The notes under the pieces: model-generated | Told to the model about the DNA's origin: nothing | The model's input: only the letters and a program-made list of their open reading frames with translations | The model's database searches: none | Assembly: GCA_007119795.1 (NCBI GenBank) | Contig: SKOZ01000062.1 | Span: 1-21,284 of the forward strand | DNA length: 21,284 nucleotides | Source: Planctomycetales bacterium | GTDB lineage: Bacteria > Planctomycetota > Planctomycetia > Pirellulales > Thermoguttaceae | Reading direction: 5' to 3' | Translations under genes and position numbers: made by a program | In this document: positions 14,297 through 21,284 of the stretch, piece after piece | Numbering within the stretch: the first letter of the stretch is position 1 | Layout of the letters: the number at the start of each line of letters is the position of its first letter

Positions 14297-15931
14297 ATGA
14301 GCAAGCACATTTTCGTCACGGGGGGGGTGGTCAGCTCCCTCGGCAAGGGGCTTACCAGCGCCTCGATCGGGATGCTATTGGAGAAGCGGGGGCTCAACGT
14401 GCGGATGCAGAAGCTCGATCCGTACATCAACGTCGATCCCGGCACGATGAGCCCCTACCAGCACGGCGAGGTCTACGTCCTCGACGACGGCAGCGAGACC
14501 GACCTCGATCTGGGCCATTACGAGCGGTTCACGAACAGCCCGCTGACGGCGGACAGCAACTACACCACGGGAAAGATCTATCACGCGGTGATCCACAAGG
14601 AGCGCCGCGGGGAGTACCTCGGGCAGACGGTGCAGGTGATCCCCCACATCACCAACGAGATCAAGCGGGTGATCGCCAAGCTAGACGACGAAGAGGTCGA
14701 CGTGGTGATCACGGAAATCGGCGGCACGGTGGGCGACATTGAGAGCCAGCCCTTCCTCGAGGCCATCCGCCAGTTCGCCCTCGATGCGGGCAAGGAGAAC
14801 TGCCTCTACATCCACCTGACGCTGGTGCCCTTCCTGAAGGCGGCCGGCGAGCTGAAGACCAAGCCCACCCAGCACTCGGTGGGCCAGTTGCGGCAGATCG
14901 GCATCCAGCCCGACATCCTCATCTGCCGCACCGAGCGGTCGTTGAGCGCCGACGAGCAGGCGAAGATCGCCCTCTTCTGCAACGTCCCCACCGCGGCGGT
15001 CATCGAGGAGAAGGACAAGGACTTTTCCATCTACGAAGTCCCCCTGAGCCTGGTGGACCACCAGTTGGACGAGCTCATCGTGCGGAGGCTGGGGCTGAAG
15101 GCGGGTCGCCTCGACCTCGACGACTGGCAGGATCTCCTCCACCGTCTGCGGAACCCCAAGCACGAGATCAGCATCGCCGTGGTGGGCAAGTACGCCGAGC
15201 ACCGCGACGCCTACAAGTCGATCTACGAGGCCCTGGACCACGGCGGCATCCACCACCGCGCCCAGGCACGCATTTTGCGGATCCAGAGCGAAGCGGTGGA
15301 GCGCGAGGGGCCGGAGCGGCTGCTGGCGGGCGTGGACGGCATCCTCGTCCCCGGCGGCTTCGGCGAACGGGGCATTGAGGGCAAGATCGACGCCATCCGC
15401 TTCGCCCGCGAGCGGGGCATCCCCTTCTTCGGCATCTGCCTGGGGATGCAGTGCGCGGTCGTGGAGTTCGCCCGCAACGCCGTGGGCCTGGCGGGGGCCC
15501 ACTCCACGGAGTTCGAAAAGGACAATCCCCACCCGGTCATCTGCCTGTTGGACGAGCAGCAGGCGATCACCGAGATGGGGGGAACCATGCGCCTGGGAGC
15601 CCAGCCCGCCGTGCTCCGCCCCGAAAGCCGCGCGGCGGAGTGCTACGGGCGGACGGAGATCTCCGAGCGGCACCGGCACCGCTTCGAGTTCCACAACGTC
15701 TACCGGCAGCAGTTCGCGGCCTGCGGGATGGAGGTCACCGGGACGAGCCCCGACGGGAACCTCGTGGAGATCGTGGAAGTCGCCGCCCATCCCTGGTTCG
15801 TGGCCGTGCAGTTCCATCCCGAGTACAAGTCCCAGCCGATCAAGGCCCATCCGCTCTTTGCCGGTTTCGTGGGCGCGGCGGTCGAGCAGCGCAAGCAGCG
15901 CAGCGAACGCCCCCAGGAAGTCGAGCCGTAA
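14297..15931 (+). CDS. pyrG: CTP synthase
   Basis: A 544-residue cytoplasmic enzyme that aminates UTP to CTP with ATP and glutamine. Full-length for the family. The N-terminal synthase domain begins [17 protein letters not shown] (P-loop) and contains [35 protein letters not shown] and [15 protein letters not shown]. After a linker near DLDDW, the class I glutamine amidotransferase domain shows VPGGFGERG, the nucleophile Cys381 in GICLGMQC, the HRHRFEFHN stretch and the catalytic His/Glu in FHPEYKS. GGAG lies 5 nt before the ATG. It is divergent from dctP and is followed by a heptad-repeat region and a DUF1844 gene in the same direction. Confidence 0.98.
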   Translation: MSKHIFVTGGVVSSLGKGLTSASIGMLLEKRGLNVRMQKLDPYINVDPGTMSPYQHGEVYVLDDGSETDLDLGHYERFTNSPLTADSNYTTGKIYHAVIHKERRGEYLGQTVQVIPHITNEIKRVIAKLDDEEVDVVITEIGGTVGDIESQPFLEAIRQFALDAGKENCLYIHLTLVPFLKAAGELKTKPTQHSVGQLRQIGIQPDILICRTERSLSADEQAKIALFCNVPTAAVIEEKDKDFSIYEVPLSLVDHQLDELIVRRLGLKAGRLDLDDWQDLLHRLRNPKHEISIAVVGKYAEHRDAYKSIYEALDHGGIHHRAQARILRIQSEAVEREGPERLLAGVDGILVPGGFGERGIEGKIDAIRFARERGIPFFGICLGMQCAVVEFARNAVGLAGAHSTEFEKDNPHPVICLLDEQQAITEMGGTMRLGAQPAVLRPESRAAECYGRTEISERHRHRFEFHNVYRQQFAACGMEVTGTSPDGNLVEIVEVAAHPWFVAVQFHPEYKSQPIKAHPLFAGFVGAAVEQRKQRSERPQEVEP

Positions 15932-15938
15932 CGGGTTT

Positions 15939-16012
15939 GGTCCGCGGTCCGTTGTGCTAAGCGGCGCGCCTTGGGGGCGTCCAACCGACAACTGGCAGCG
16001 GACCACGAACAG
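15939..16012. repeat. Inverted 7-nt tandem-repeat remnants
   Basis: The right arm (15985-16012) reads as four heptads CCGACAA, CTGGCAG, CGGACCA, CGAACAG, with C at positions 1 and 5 in all. The left arm (15939-15952) reads GGTCCGC, GGTCCGT, which is the same heptad type (CGGACCN) on the opposite strand. GGTCCGC/GCGGACC and GTTGT/ACAAC pair across about 30-50 bases. Such short tandem heptads are known from cyanobacteria and, from memory, planctomycetes. Confidence 0.5.
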
Positions 16013-16029
16013 AAGAGGAGATTCAGTCC

Positions 16030-16431
16030 ATGAACGATCCACAACAAGGCGAAAAGAAGATCATCGTCGACGAGGATTGGAAGGCGCAGGTCGAGGCGGA
16101 GCGCGCCGCCGCTCACGAGAAGACGCAGGCGGCCGGCGAGCCCTCGGCGGCGGAGGCCGGCGGCTCCTGGCCCCAGCCTTCGCTGCCGCTCCTGGTGACG
16201 ACCTTGGCCACCGAGGCGATGGTCGCCATGGGCGTGGTCGCCCACCCCCTGTCGGGCAAGGTGGAGCGCGACATCGACCGGGCACGCCACGTCATCGACA
16301 CCATCGCCATGCTCGAGGAGAAGACGGCGGGCAACCGCACCGCCGAGGAGACGCAGATGTTCAGCGACGTCCTCCACGAGCTGCGGATGTCCTTCGTCGC
16401 CCTCCAGCAGCAGCATCCTCCTGCCACCTGA
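16030..16431 (+). CDS. DUF1844 domain protein
   Basis: A 133-residue soluble protein. The first 50 residues are charged and Ala/Glu-rich (IIVDEDWKAQVEAERAAAHEK), probably disordered or helical. The rest matches the DUF1844 pattern: LPLLVTTLATEAMVAMGVV, HPLSGKVERDIDRARHVIDTIAMLEEKTAGN, TAEETQMFSDVLHELRMSFV. The family is widespread in planctomycetes and some other bacteria and has no assigned function. There is no signal peptide. GAGGAG lies 9 nt before the ATG. It sits 98 bp after pyrG in the same direction, with the heptad repeats between, so co-transcription with pyrG is possible but unproven. Confidence 0.9.
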   Translation: MNDPQQGEKKIIVDEDWKAQVEAERAAAHEKTQAAGEPSAAEAGGSWPQPSLPLLVTTLATEAMVAMGVVAHPLSGKVERDIDRARHVIDTIAMLEEKTAGNRTAEETQMFSDVLHELRMSFVALQQQHPPAT

Positions 16432-16758
16432 TCGCTCCCCCCCCGCGGGTCAGTATTCGTTGATTCGTTGGCTGGTCCATGCGCGGCCGTTCCGCGCGGC
16501 CGTTGTGGCCGGAACCGCCGCCGAGAAGCAAGCCAGGCCCGCAGAGGGGGATAAGGTTTCATTCATCTGCGGGATGAGAAGCGGCTGCTTTCTCCCCCCG
16601 CGCGTAGGCTGGTGGGCGGCGGACGTGGAGGTCCGCCCTACGTCAGCCGTTGCTTTCTCCCGCCGCGCGCGTAAGCTGGTGAATGTCGGGGGAGGGGTGC
16701 ACGCGGTCCGTCGCCATGGCGCGGATCCAAAACAGGATTGGGAAAGGAGAGACCGGCG
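16432..16758. other. 327-bp intergenic region with repeats
   Basis: No convincing gene is visible. After the DUF1844 stop come a tandem ATTCGTTG pair (about 16456-16471), a GCGCGG-CCGTT-CCGCGC hairpin (16481-16497) that may end the DUF1844 transcript, and a palindromic repeat unit flanked by two near-identical copies of a 29-31-bp sequence (16586-16681). The GYD gene's ribosome-binding site lies at the end. Confidence 0.6.
16586..16681. repeat. Palindrome flanked by a 29/31-bp direct repeat
   Basis: Copy A (16586-16614) and copy B (16651-16681) both begin TGCTTTCTCCC and end GCTGGTG. They differ by two substitutions and a 2-nt insertion. Between them GGCGGAC (16618-16624) pairs with GTCCGCC (16631-16637) around a 6-nt loop, and outer GTAG/CTAC (16604-16607, 16638-16641) are also complementary. 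It looks like a dispersed REP/MITE-like intergenic element. Confidence 0.6.
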
Positions 16759-17046
16759 ATGGATACCTTCTTCATGTTCGGCAAGTACACCTCGCAGGCC
16801 GCGCAGGGAATCCGTGCCGAGCGGACGTCGAAGGTCAAGGAGGTGATCGAGGGCCTGGGCGGCAAGGTGAAGGCCATCTACGCGCTGCTCGGCGACCACG
16901 ACGTCGTGATCGTCGCCGAGCTGCCGCGCATGGCCGTGGCCATGCAGGCCTCCGTAACCCTGAAAGCGCTTACGGACATCTCGTTCTTCACCGCGGCGGC
17001 GATGCCCATCGAAGAATTCGATTCCCTCTTCGATCAATCCCGTTAG
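16759..17046 (+). CDS. GYD domain protein
   Basis: A 95-residue cytosolic protein that is almost entirely one GYD-type ferredoxin-like alpha/beta domain: MFGKYTSQAAQGI, then a helix (ERTSKVKEVIEGLGG), a strand (KVKAIYALLGDHDVVIVAEL), a helix (RMAVAMQASVTLKAL) and a last strand (TDISFFTAAAMPIEEF). The GDHDVV motif is the counterpart of the family's G-x-YD-x-V. The family is common but has no established function; a dimeric alpha-beta barrel is expected. The ATG at 16759 follows AAGGAG; an in-frame TTG at 16738 overlaps that ribosome-binding site and is unlikely. It is followed 96 bp later by the CxxC protein and sulfatase in the same direction. Confidence 0.88.
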   Translation: MDTFFMFGKYTSQAAQGIRAERTSKVKEVIEGLGGKVKAIYALLGDHDVVIVAELPRMAVAMQASVTLKALTDISFFTAAAMPIEEFDSLFDQSR

Positions 17047-17142
17047 CCTTCGCGCTCCCGCACCGCCGACGGGCGCGCCCGCAAGGGCCCGCCGCGAGGC
17101 GCACCCGGAGCGAATACCCGCCGCACCCGCGAGGTTGGCAAC

Positions 17143-17352
17143 GTGTTCGACCCCGACTATTGTGAACGGAGCTGCCCGATCTGCACCCGGGCCCGCCAAG
17201 GCCACCGCCTGGCGCGGGCCCTGCAGACCCTCGAGTTGTGGTTGACCTTCGGCGGCTGCCCCTGGGGGCGGGCGCGGCAGCGGAAGTACGGCGTGCGGCC
17301 CGACGAGCCGATCCCGCCGCGGAGCGATCCGGCATCGCCGCCGGAGCGATGA
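17143..17352 (+). CDS. Small CxxC protein, translationally coupled to the sulfatase
   Basis: A 69-residue protein starting with GTG (GAGG about 8 nt upstream). The N-terminus holds CERSCPICTRARQG, so Cys7, Cys11 and Cys14 are candidates for metal or redox chemistry, with another Cys in FGGCPWG (Cys39). The middle is a possible amphipathic or hydrophobic helix (LARALQTLELWLTFGG) and the tail is basic then Pro-rich (RARQRKYGVRPDEPIPP). It has no signal peptide. I believe similar short proteins occur in planctomycetes but know no function. Its TGA overlaps the sulfatase ATG in an ATGA (17349-17352). A role linked to the sulfatase, for example in handling the active-site Cys, is speculation from position only. 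Confidence 0.6.
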   Translation: MFDPDYCERSCPICTRARQGHRLARALQTLELWLTFGGCPWGRARQRKYGVRPDEPIPPRSDPASPPER

Positions 17353-18764
17353 ACTGCCCTTCGGAAAGTCATGGGAAAGTGACGATGCCTGCAACGACGA
17401 CCACCTCCGGGGCAACCGCCCTACTGCTCGTGCTCCTCGGTGCGACGATGACGGGAGCGGCCAACGCGGCGGCGGAAAGAGCCCCCAACATCGTGCTCAT
17501 CATCTCGGACGACCAGGGCTGGACCGACTACGGCTTCATGGGCCACCCCCACATCGCCACCCCCCACCTGGACCGGCTTTCCGAGGAGGGGCTCACCTTC
17601 ACCCGCGGATACGTGCCCAGTTCGCTCTGCCGGCCATCGCTGGCCTCGATGATCACGGGCCTCTACCCTTACCAGCACCGCCTTGTGGGCAACGACCCCC
17701 CGCCCCCGCCCGATCTGGCGGGTCAACCCATGCGGGAGGTCCGCCAGGACCCCCGCTACCTGGAAATCCGCCACCGCTTCATCGAGCACATCGACCGCGT
17801 GCCCACGCTGCCGCGAATGCTCGCCGAGCGGGGGTATCTCAGCCACCAATCGGGCAAGTGGTGGGAGGGGCACTACAGCCGCGGCGGCTTCACCCACGGC
17901 ATGACCCACGGCGACCGCACCCGCGGCGGGCGCCACGGCGACGAGGGGCTCGCCATCGGCCGGCAAGGGATGGAGCCGGTCTTCGAGTTCATCGATATGG
18001 CAGTCGAGGAGGAGCGGCCCTTCTTCGTCTGGTACGCTCCCTTCCTCCCCCACACCCCCCACAATCCTCCGCAGCGCCTCCTGGAGCGGTATCTCGACGT
18101 GGCGCCCAGTCCCAGCGTGGCCCGTTACTGGGCGATGTGCGAATGGTTCGACGAGACCTGCGGTGAGCTGCTCGACTTCCTGGAGGCAAAGGGGCTGGCC
18201 GAAGAGACCATGGTCCTCTTCGTCTGCGACAACGGCTGGAACGAGCCGGAGGATCCCGCCGATCGTCTTGACGGCGGCGTCGGCGGCCCCGGGGCGAAAC
18301 GCTCGCCCTACGACCTCGGTCTGCGGACGCCGATCATCGTCCGCTGGCCCGGCAGGGTCGAGCCGCGGCTGGACACGAGCACCCCGGTCAACAGCATCGA
18401 CCTCGCCCCCACGGTCCTGGCCGCGGTGGACCTGGCACCGACCGCAGAGATGCAGGGCCTCGACCTGCTCGACCGGGAGGCACTCGGTCGCAGGGAAGCC
18501 GTCTTCGGCGACGTGTACGAGCACGACGTTCAGGACCTGAACGACCCGGTGGCCAGCCTCCGCTACCGCTGGGTGGTCCGCGGCTGGTGGAAGCTGATCC
18601 TCCCCCACCCGCCGCGCGTTCCGGACGGCGTCGTCGAGCTGTTCCACCTGGAAAACGATCCCCACGAGCGGACGAACCTGGCCGGCGACGAGCCCACACG
18701 GGTCGCCGAGCTCACCGCGCTCATCGACGCCTGGCTGCCGGTCGGGAGCGGCGCTGCTGAGTGA
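17349..18764 (+). CDS. Exported sulfatase (formylglycine-dependent type)
   Basis: A 471-residue alkaline-phosphatase-superfamily sulfatase. An N-terminal hydrophobic stretch (about 22-36) ending ANAAAE looks like a signal peptide. The catalytic domain starts NIVLIISDDQGWTDYG with metal ligands Asp54 and Asp55. The active-site Cys94 lies in SSLCRPSLAS. Later elements are GKWWEGHY, FVCDNGWN (metal Asp/Asn) and GVGGPGAKRSPYDLGLRTP. The usual formylglycine motif is CxPxR; here the Arg position is Leu98 (C-R-P-S-L). No sulfatase-maturing enzyme is in the window. I took the ATG at 17349, overlapping the preceding stop; an ATG at 17385 just before the hydrophobic core is also plausible. Substrates are probably sulfated polysaccharides or small sulfate esters; choline/other sulfatase types cannot be excluded. 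Confidence 0.92.
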   Translation: MNCPSESHGKVTMPATTTTSGATALLLVLLGATMTGAANAAAERAPNIVLIISDDQGWTDYGFMGHPHIATPHLDRLSEEGLTFTRGYVPSSLCRPSLASMITGLYPYQHRLVGNDPPPPPDLAGQPMREVRQDPRYLEIRHRFIEHIDRVPTLPRMLAERGYLSHQSGKWWEGHYSRGGFTHGMTHGDRTRGGRHGDEGLAIGRQGMEPVFEFIDMAVEEERPFFVWYAPFLPHTPHNPPQRLLERYLDVAPSPSVARYWAMCEWFDETCGELLDFLEAKGLAEETMVLFVCDNGWNEPEDPADRLDGGVGGPGAKRSPYDLGLRTPIIVRWPGRVEPRLDTSTPVNSIDLAPTVLAAVDLAPTAEMQGLDLLDREALGRREAVFGDVYEHDVQDLNDPVASLRYRWVVRGWWKLILPHPPRVPDGVVELFHLENDPHERTNLAGDEPTRVAELTALIDAWLPVGSGAAE

Positions 18765-18806
18765 TGCGCGGGGCACGCCCCGCCCGGCCCCCGCGGCGGA
18801 GGCGGC

Positions 18807-20333
18807 TCATTCGGCGATCGGCTCGATACGGACGTGCAGCCCGCCCGCGGCAGTGTGGCGTTCGCCCGGGGCGTGGTTGATCTTGAAGTAGAGGGTGCCG
18901 GAGCCCGACGCAGTGAGCTCGCTTCCCAGACCCACGGGAAGAGGGTTCACCAAGCCGCTGGGGAATTCTCCATCCTCACACCGGATGGCGGCCAGGAGCT
19001 CGCCGAGGGGGCGGCCGCGGTAGTAGCGGATGGAGACGCCGTTGGGCTCCGACCACCAGATCTGTGGATCATTGCCCACCTGGAACCGCCCCGCGGCCCT
19101 CAGGCGATAGCTCTGCCCGGCCGCCAGGGCGAGGCCGCTGTTCTGCCAGCCGCGGTCGGCAGCCACGGCGACCGTGACGCCGGCCGATGCGAGGGGGCGG
19201 CCCGACGCCAGGTCCGGGTCGTTGCGGGCGAAATCGTAGTTGTAGTCCAGCTCCGCCACGAAGACCGCCCACCGTTCGGCGAGCTCCTCCCAATCGTCGG
19301 CGAAGAGGTCGAAGAAGCGGGCGTTGAAATGGGGGTCGGTCACCAGGGCCGGGAGGGTGCGGAAGCGCTCGCGATACCGCGAGTCGGCTTCCAGGTAGGC
19401 CACCGTCGCCCAGGACCAGGCGTAGGGCTCCGACTCGCGGAAGACTTCCGGGGGAAACTCGATCACCTCCCGCAGGCCGAAGCGGCGGCCGGACTCCAGT
19501 GCGCCGCGGATCATGCCGATGCGGCCCCAGCCGGCGACGGCGTCGGCATCGGTGGGCATCCAGGGGAGCACGAGACGGCCGCGCTCCCAGCGGTGCGTGG
19601 CCAGGTATTCCGCCATCCCCTCCTCGTACCACGGGGGTCCGCAGCCACCGAGCATGGCGTTCATGAAGCCGTGGACCCCTTCGTGAAGCAGGAGGTGGCG
19701 GCGGTAGTAGTCGGACCCCTGCTCGTAGAGCCAGAGCTCGTCGTGGCGCGAGTAGCCATTGGGAAAGGGAGGGAGATCCTCGGGTAGGAGCCCCGAGCGG
19801 AGAAAGGCCTGGCGGTTGCCCATCAGATAGCCGCGCATCCCCCACCCGGCGAGCTCTCGGGCGTTCAGTCCGAAGTAATCGCACCAGAGCGGAAAGGCGC
19901 GGTCGAAGACCTCCACCAGGGAATCGATCGAGTCGCTCGCGGGGAGATCGGTGTAGAGGATGAGGTGCCGGCCGTCGATGCGGCGGATCCCTTCGGCAGC
20001 GGCGGCCGATTCGTCGATCTCCCGGCGGGGCATGGGGAGAGGCCGCGGCATCTCCGCGGGCGGCGACCGCCTCGCCGAATGAGGCGAGGCCGCTCGGGGG
20101 ACGCGCCGTTGGGCCAGAACCAGATCCCCACTCGCCGTCGGGCCGCTTGCGGCTTCCGCCATCGAGCCGGCACGGGGGGTGAGCCCGGATGCAGACGAAG
20201 GGGCCTCGCCGGCCGGCAAGCTCCCCAGCGGCAGTGCCAAAATCGCGCGTGCGGCGGTCGCCGCGACGATCGCAGCCACCGGCCAGCCGCAGACCATGGC
20301 CGCCGCCGTTCTCCTCATGCCACGCCAGGCCAT
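18807..20333 (-). CDS. Secreted zinc metallopeptidase-like protein with lectin-like C-terminal domain
   Basis: A 508-residue protein. It has a signal peptide or anchor (about 10-35, ATAARAILALPLG), followed by a low-complexity Ala/Pro/Arg linker to about residue 105. The middle is a gluzincin-like domain (DUF1570-like): LLLHEGVHGFMNAML with His217, Glu218 and His221, and WYEEGMAEYLATH supplying the third ligand (probably Glu238). The C-terminal part, from about residue 375, resembles a PA-IL (LecA)-like galactose-binding beta domain: VAADRGWQNSGLALAAGQ, RLRAAGRFQVG, WWSEPNGVSIRYY, PLGELLAAIR, GSGTLYFKINH. AAGGAGG lies 4 nt before the ATG. The gene is convergent with the sulfatase. It probably acts on glycoproteins or cell-envelope polymers outside the cytoplasm; the substrate is unknown. 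Confidence 0.82.
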   Translation of the reverse strand: MAWRGMRRTAAAMVCGWPVAAIVAATAARAILALPLGSLPAGEAPSSASGLTPRAGSMAEAASGPTASGDLVLAQRRVPRAASPHSARRSPPAEMPRPLPMPRREIDESAAAAEGIRRIDGRHLILYTDLPASDSIDSLVEVFDRAFPLWCDYFGLNARELAGWGMRGYLMGNRQAFLRSGLLPEDLPPFPNGYSRHDELWLYEQGSDYYRRHLLLHEGVHGFMNAMLGGCGPPWYEEGMAEYLATHRWERGRLVLPWMPTDADAVAGWGRIGMIRGALESGRRFGLREVIEFPPEVFRESEPYAWSWATVAYLEADSRYRERFRTLPALVTDPHFNARFFDLFADDWEELAERWAVFVAELDYNYDFARNDPDLASGRPLASAGVTVAVAADRGWQNSGLALAAGQSYRLRAAGRFQVGNDPQIWWSEPNGVSIRYYRGRPLGELLAAIRCEDGEFPSGLVNPLPVGLGSELTASGSGTLYFKINHAPGERHTAAGGLHVRIEPIAE

Positions 20334-20859
20334 CCCCCCTCCTTCTGTGTACTCTGCCGATATCGACCGCTCTTCAGGCTACCGACAAATCATGCAAGAC
20401 CGCCTGCCCGTACCGTCGCCCACCTCGCCTATTCTAGGTGATCGCCGCTGCCTAGGTCCAATGAACGCCGGCGGGGCAACGACGCAGATCGCCGCCGGCG
20501 GCAGGCAGTCGGCCATGGCGGCAGGCGGGGGGACGCGGCTTGCGTCTTCATTCGCGAGGAGTCCGCCGCCGCGTCTCCCGGCGTTACTCGGCTGGCGCAC
20601 TGTTGCCGTGTTCGCTCCGCCGCCGCGCGCCACGCCCAGCATAAGGTATGGTTGATGCGGGCCCCGAGGAGTAGCGGTGTGGAGCGAACGGGTGGCGCGT
20701 ACGGGGGCTTCCCGCCATCCGGCAACCACACCCCCGGCGTGGGGGTCGTCTTCCCCATCAATAGAGAGTTTCGTCCACGCGATTGCCCCCCTGGCCATCC
20801 GCAGGAGTGGCTTGGCGGGTCGTCCGATAAACCCGAGAGTCAGTCAGCAGCACGACGCC
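20334..20859. other. 526-bp divergent intergenic region
   Basis: No gene that looks real to me on either strand. The left part carries the metallopeptidase ribosome-binding site and promoter-like boxes. The middle (20480-20640) is GC-rich with CCGCCG runs. ACCCCC-GGCGT-GGGGGT at 20730-20746 is a short hairpin. The right part should hold the promoter of the FliL-like gene, but I see no clear boxes. An unannotated small RNA is possible but unsupported. Confidence 0.5.
20431..20460 (-). promoter_or_regulatory. Putative metallopeptidase promoter
   Basis: On the minus strand TGGACC (20460-20455) and TAGAAT (20436-20431) are 18 nt apart, the same layout as the kinase-manC promoter. The leader would be about 90 nt. 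Confidence 0.45.
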
Positions 20860-21284
20860 ATGGGCAAGCAGGAAACTGGGACAGAGGTTGAGGCGGTGGG
20901 TGCGGCAGAAGCCGGTCCCGCGGGGGGGATTGGGACCTCGCTCTTCGCGCGGCTGAAGGTAGCACTAATCCTGGGGGGCATTATTGTCGCTGAATGTGGG
21001 GTGGCGGTTTATCTCCTCTCGCGGATGGACGTGCCAGCCTTGGCGGAGGCCACGATCGAGGTCGACACGGCGCCCGAGTTCCAGGTGGAGGCGATCTCGG
21101 GGGAGGAAGAAATCCCCACCGATCAAGTGGAGGTGGACCTGGGCGAGTACAGCGTTACGGCATTTCGCCCCGAGACGAACAGTACGCTGCGCATCGACTT
21201 CCGGCTTTACGGCGCCGTGGGGGGACGCCAGGAGAGGGAGTTCTACGAGGCGCTCGAAGGGAACCTGCACCGCGTCCGCGAGCG
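20860..21284 (+). CDS. FliL-like single-pass membrane protein, 5' part
   Basis: The frame is open from the ATG at 20860 to the window end, 141 codons. The first 30 residues are Gly/Ala/Glu-rich and cytosolic. A transmembrane helix follows (about 35-53, VALILGGIIVAECGVAVYLL). The extracytoplasmic part has an acidic stretch and then VEVDLGEYSV, ETNSTLRIDFRLYGAV and FYEALEGNLHRVRE. These resemble the FliL periplasmic domain pattern (a vdlg strand, a lr-d strand, then a helix with a basic HRxRE end). In planctomycetes such FliL-like proteins often lie outside flagellar operons. A flagellar stator role is not shown; the C-terminus is missing. No clear Shine-Dalgarno precedes the ATG. Confidence 0.6.
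   Translation, partial: MGKQETGTEVEAVGAAEAGPAGGIGTSLFARLKVALILGGIIVAECGVAVYLLSRMDVPALAEATIEVDTAPEFQVEAISGEEEIPTDQVEVDLGEYSVTAFRPETNSTLRIDFRLYGAVGGRQEREFYEALEGNLHRVRE

Noticed and set aside
12861..14300. Long plus-strand open frame opposite dctP
   Set aside because: It is antisense to a clear DctP gene; its translation is low-complexity and without family motifs. High GC content removes stops in such frames.
14681..16042. Long minus-strand open frame opposite pyrG
   Set aside because: Antisense to a full-length CTP synthase. The translation is a shadow of conserved codons.
16460..16846. Plus-strand frame between the DUF1844 and GYD genes
   Set aside because: It crosses the repeat element and the GYD start in another frame, with no coherent domain.
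20379..20798. Minus-strand frame in the large divergent gap
   Set aside because: No ribosome-binding site, no motif and poor composition; it overlaps the likely metallopeptidase promoter.

Overview
The window is GC-rich bacterial chromosome, and the gene content points to a planctomycete. The indicators are planctomycete-style Ser/Thr kinases (one a degenerate membrane kinase with an exported beta-helix-like part), a DUF1844 protein, an exported formylglycine-type sulfatase, a Tat-exported sugar-isomerase-like TIM barrel, a Cys/Gly/aromatic-rich secreted protein resembling those labelled DUF6666, and traces of 7-nt tandem repeats between genes. I cannot name a genus. I see no rRNA, tRNA, CRISPR array, transposase or phage gene.

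Layout. 2-649 (+) is the 3' part of a dipeptide-epimerase-like enolase-superfamily gene, with a perfect 15-bp inverted repeat just before its stop. On the minus strand follow queC, queD and a small secreted Pro/Val-rich protein (2283-689), then the DUF6666-like secreted protein (3759-2479). On the plus strand come a small membrane protein and a large membrane pseudokinase (4186-6955). Back on the minus strand are a secreted planctomycete-type hypothetical (7864-7091) and a kinase-manC pair 8 bp apart (10181-7981). A 2-hydroxyacid dehydrogenase (+) converges with a Tat-exported sugar-isomerase-like protein (-) over a long hairpin near 11.5 kb. An orphan TRAP-type binding lipoprotein (-) is divergent from pyrG (+).

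Downstream of pyrG on the plus strand lie a DUF1844 protein, a GYD-domain protein, a small CxxC protein and a sulfatase; the last two overlap at an ATGA. A secreted HEGVH metallopeptidase with a lectin-like C-terminal domain (-) is divergent from a FliL-like membrane protein (+) that runs off the window.

How the genes fit together. Most are housekeeping or single-gene units, not one large system: queC/queD make the precursor of the tRNA base queuosine, pyrG makes CTP, and manC makes GDP-mannose for surface glycans. The kinase beside manC could couple signalling to glycan supply, which is inference. The secreted sulfatase, metallopeptidase, TIM barrel and TRAP lipoprotein fit a polysaccharide-degrading, envelope-rich lifestyle. 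Several minus-strand genes share a promoter-like arrangement: a -10 of TAGAAT/TATAAT/TACAAT type, often 18 nt from a weak TTGAC/TGGAC-like box. I found no convincing complete new multi-gene system. The best leads are the pseudokinase/beta-helix protein with its small membrane neighbour, the CxxC protein-sulfatase overlap, the metallopeptidase-lectin fusion and several repeat structures.
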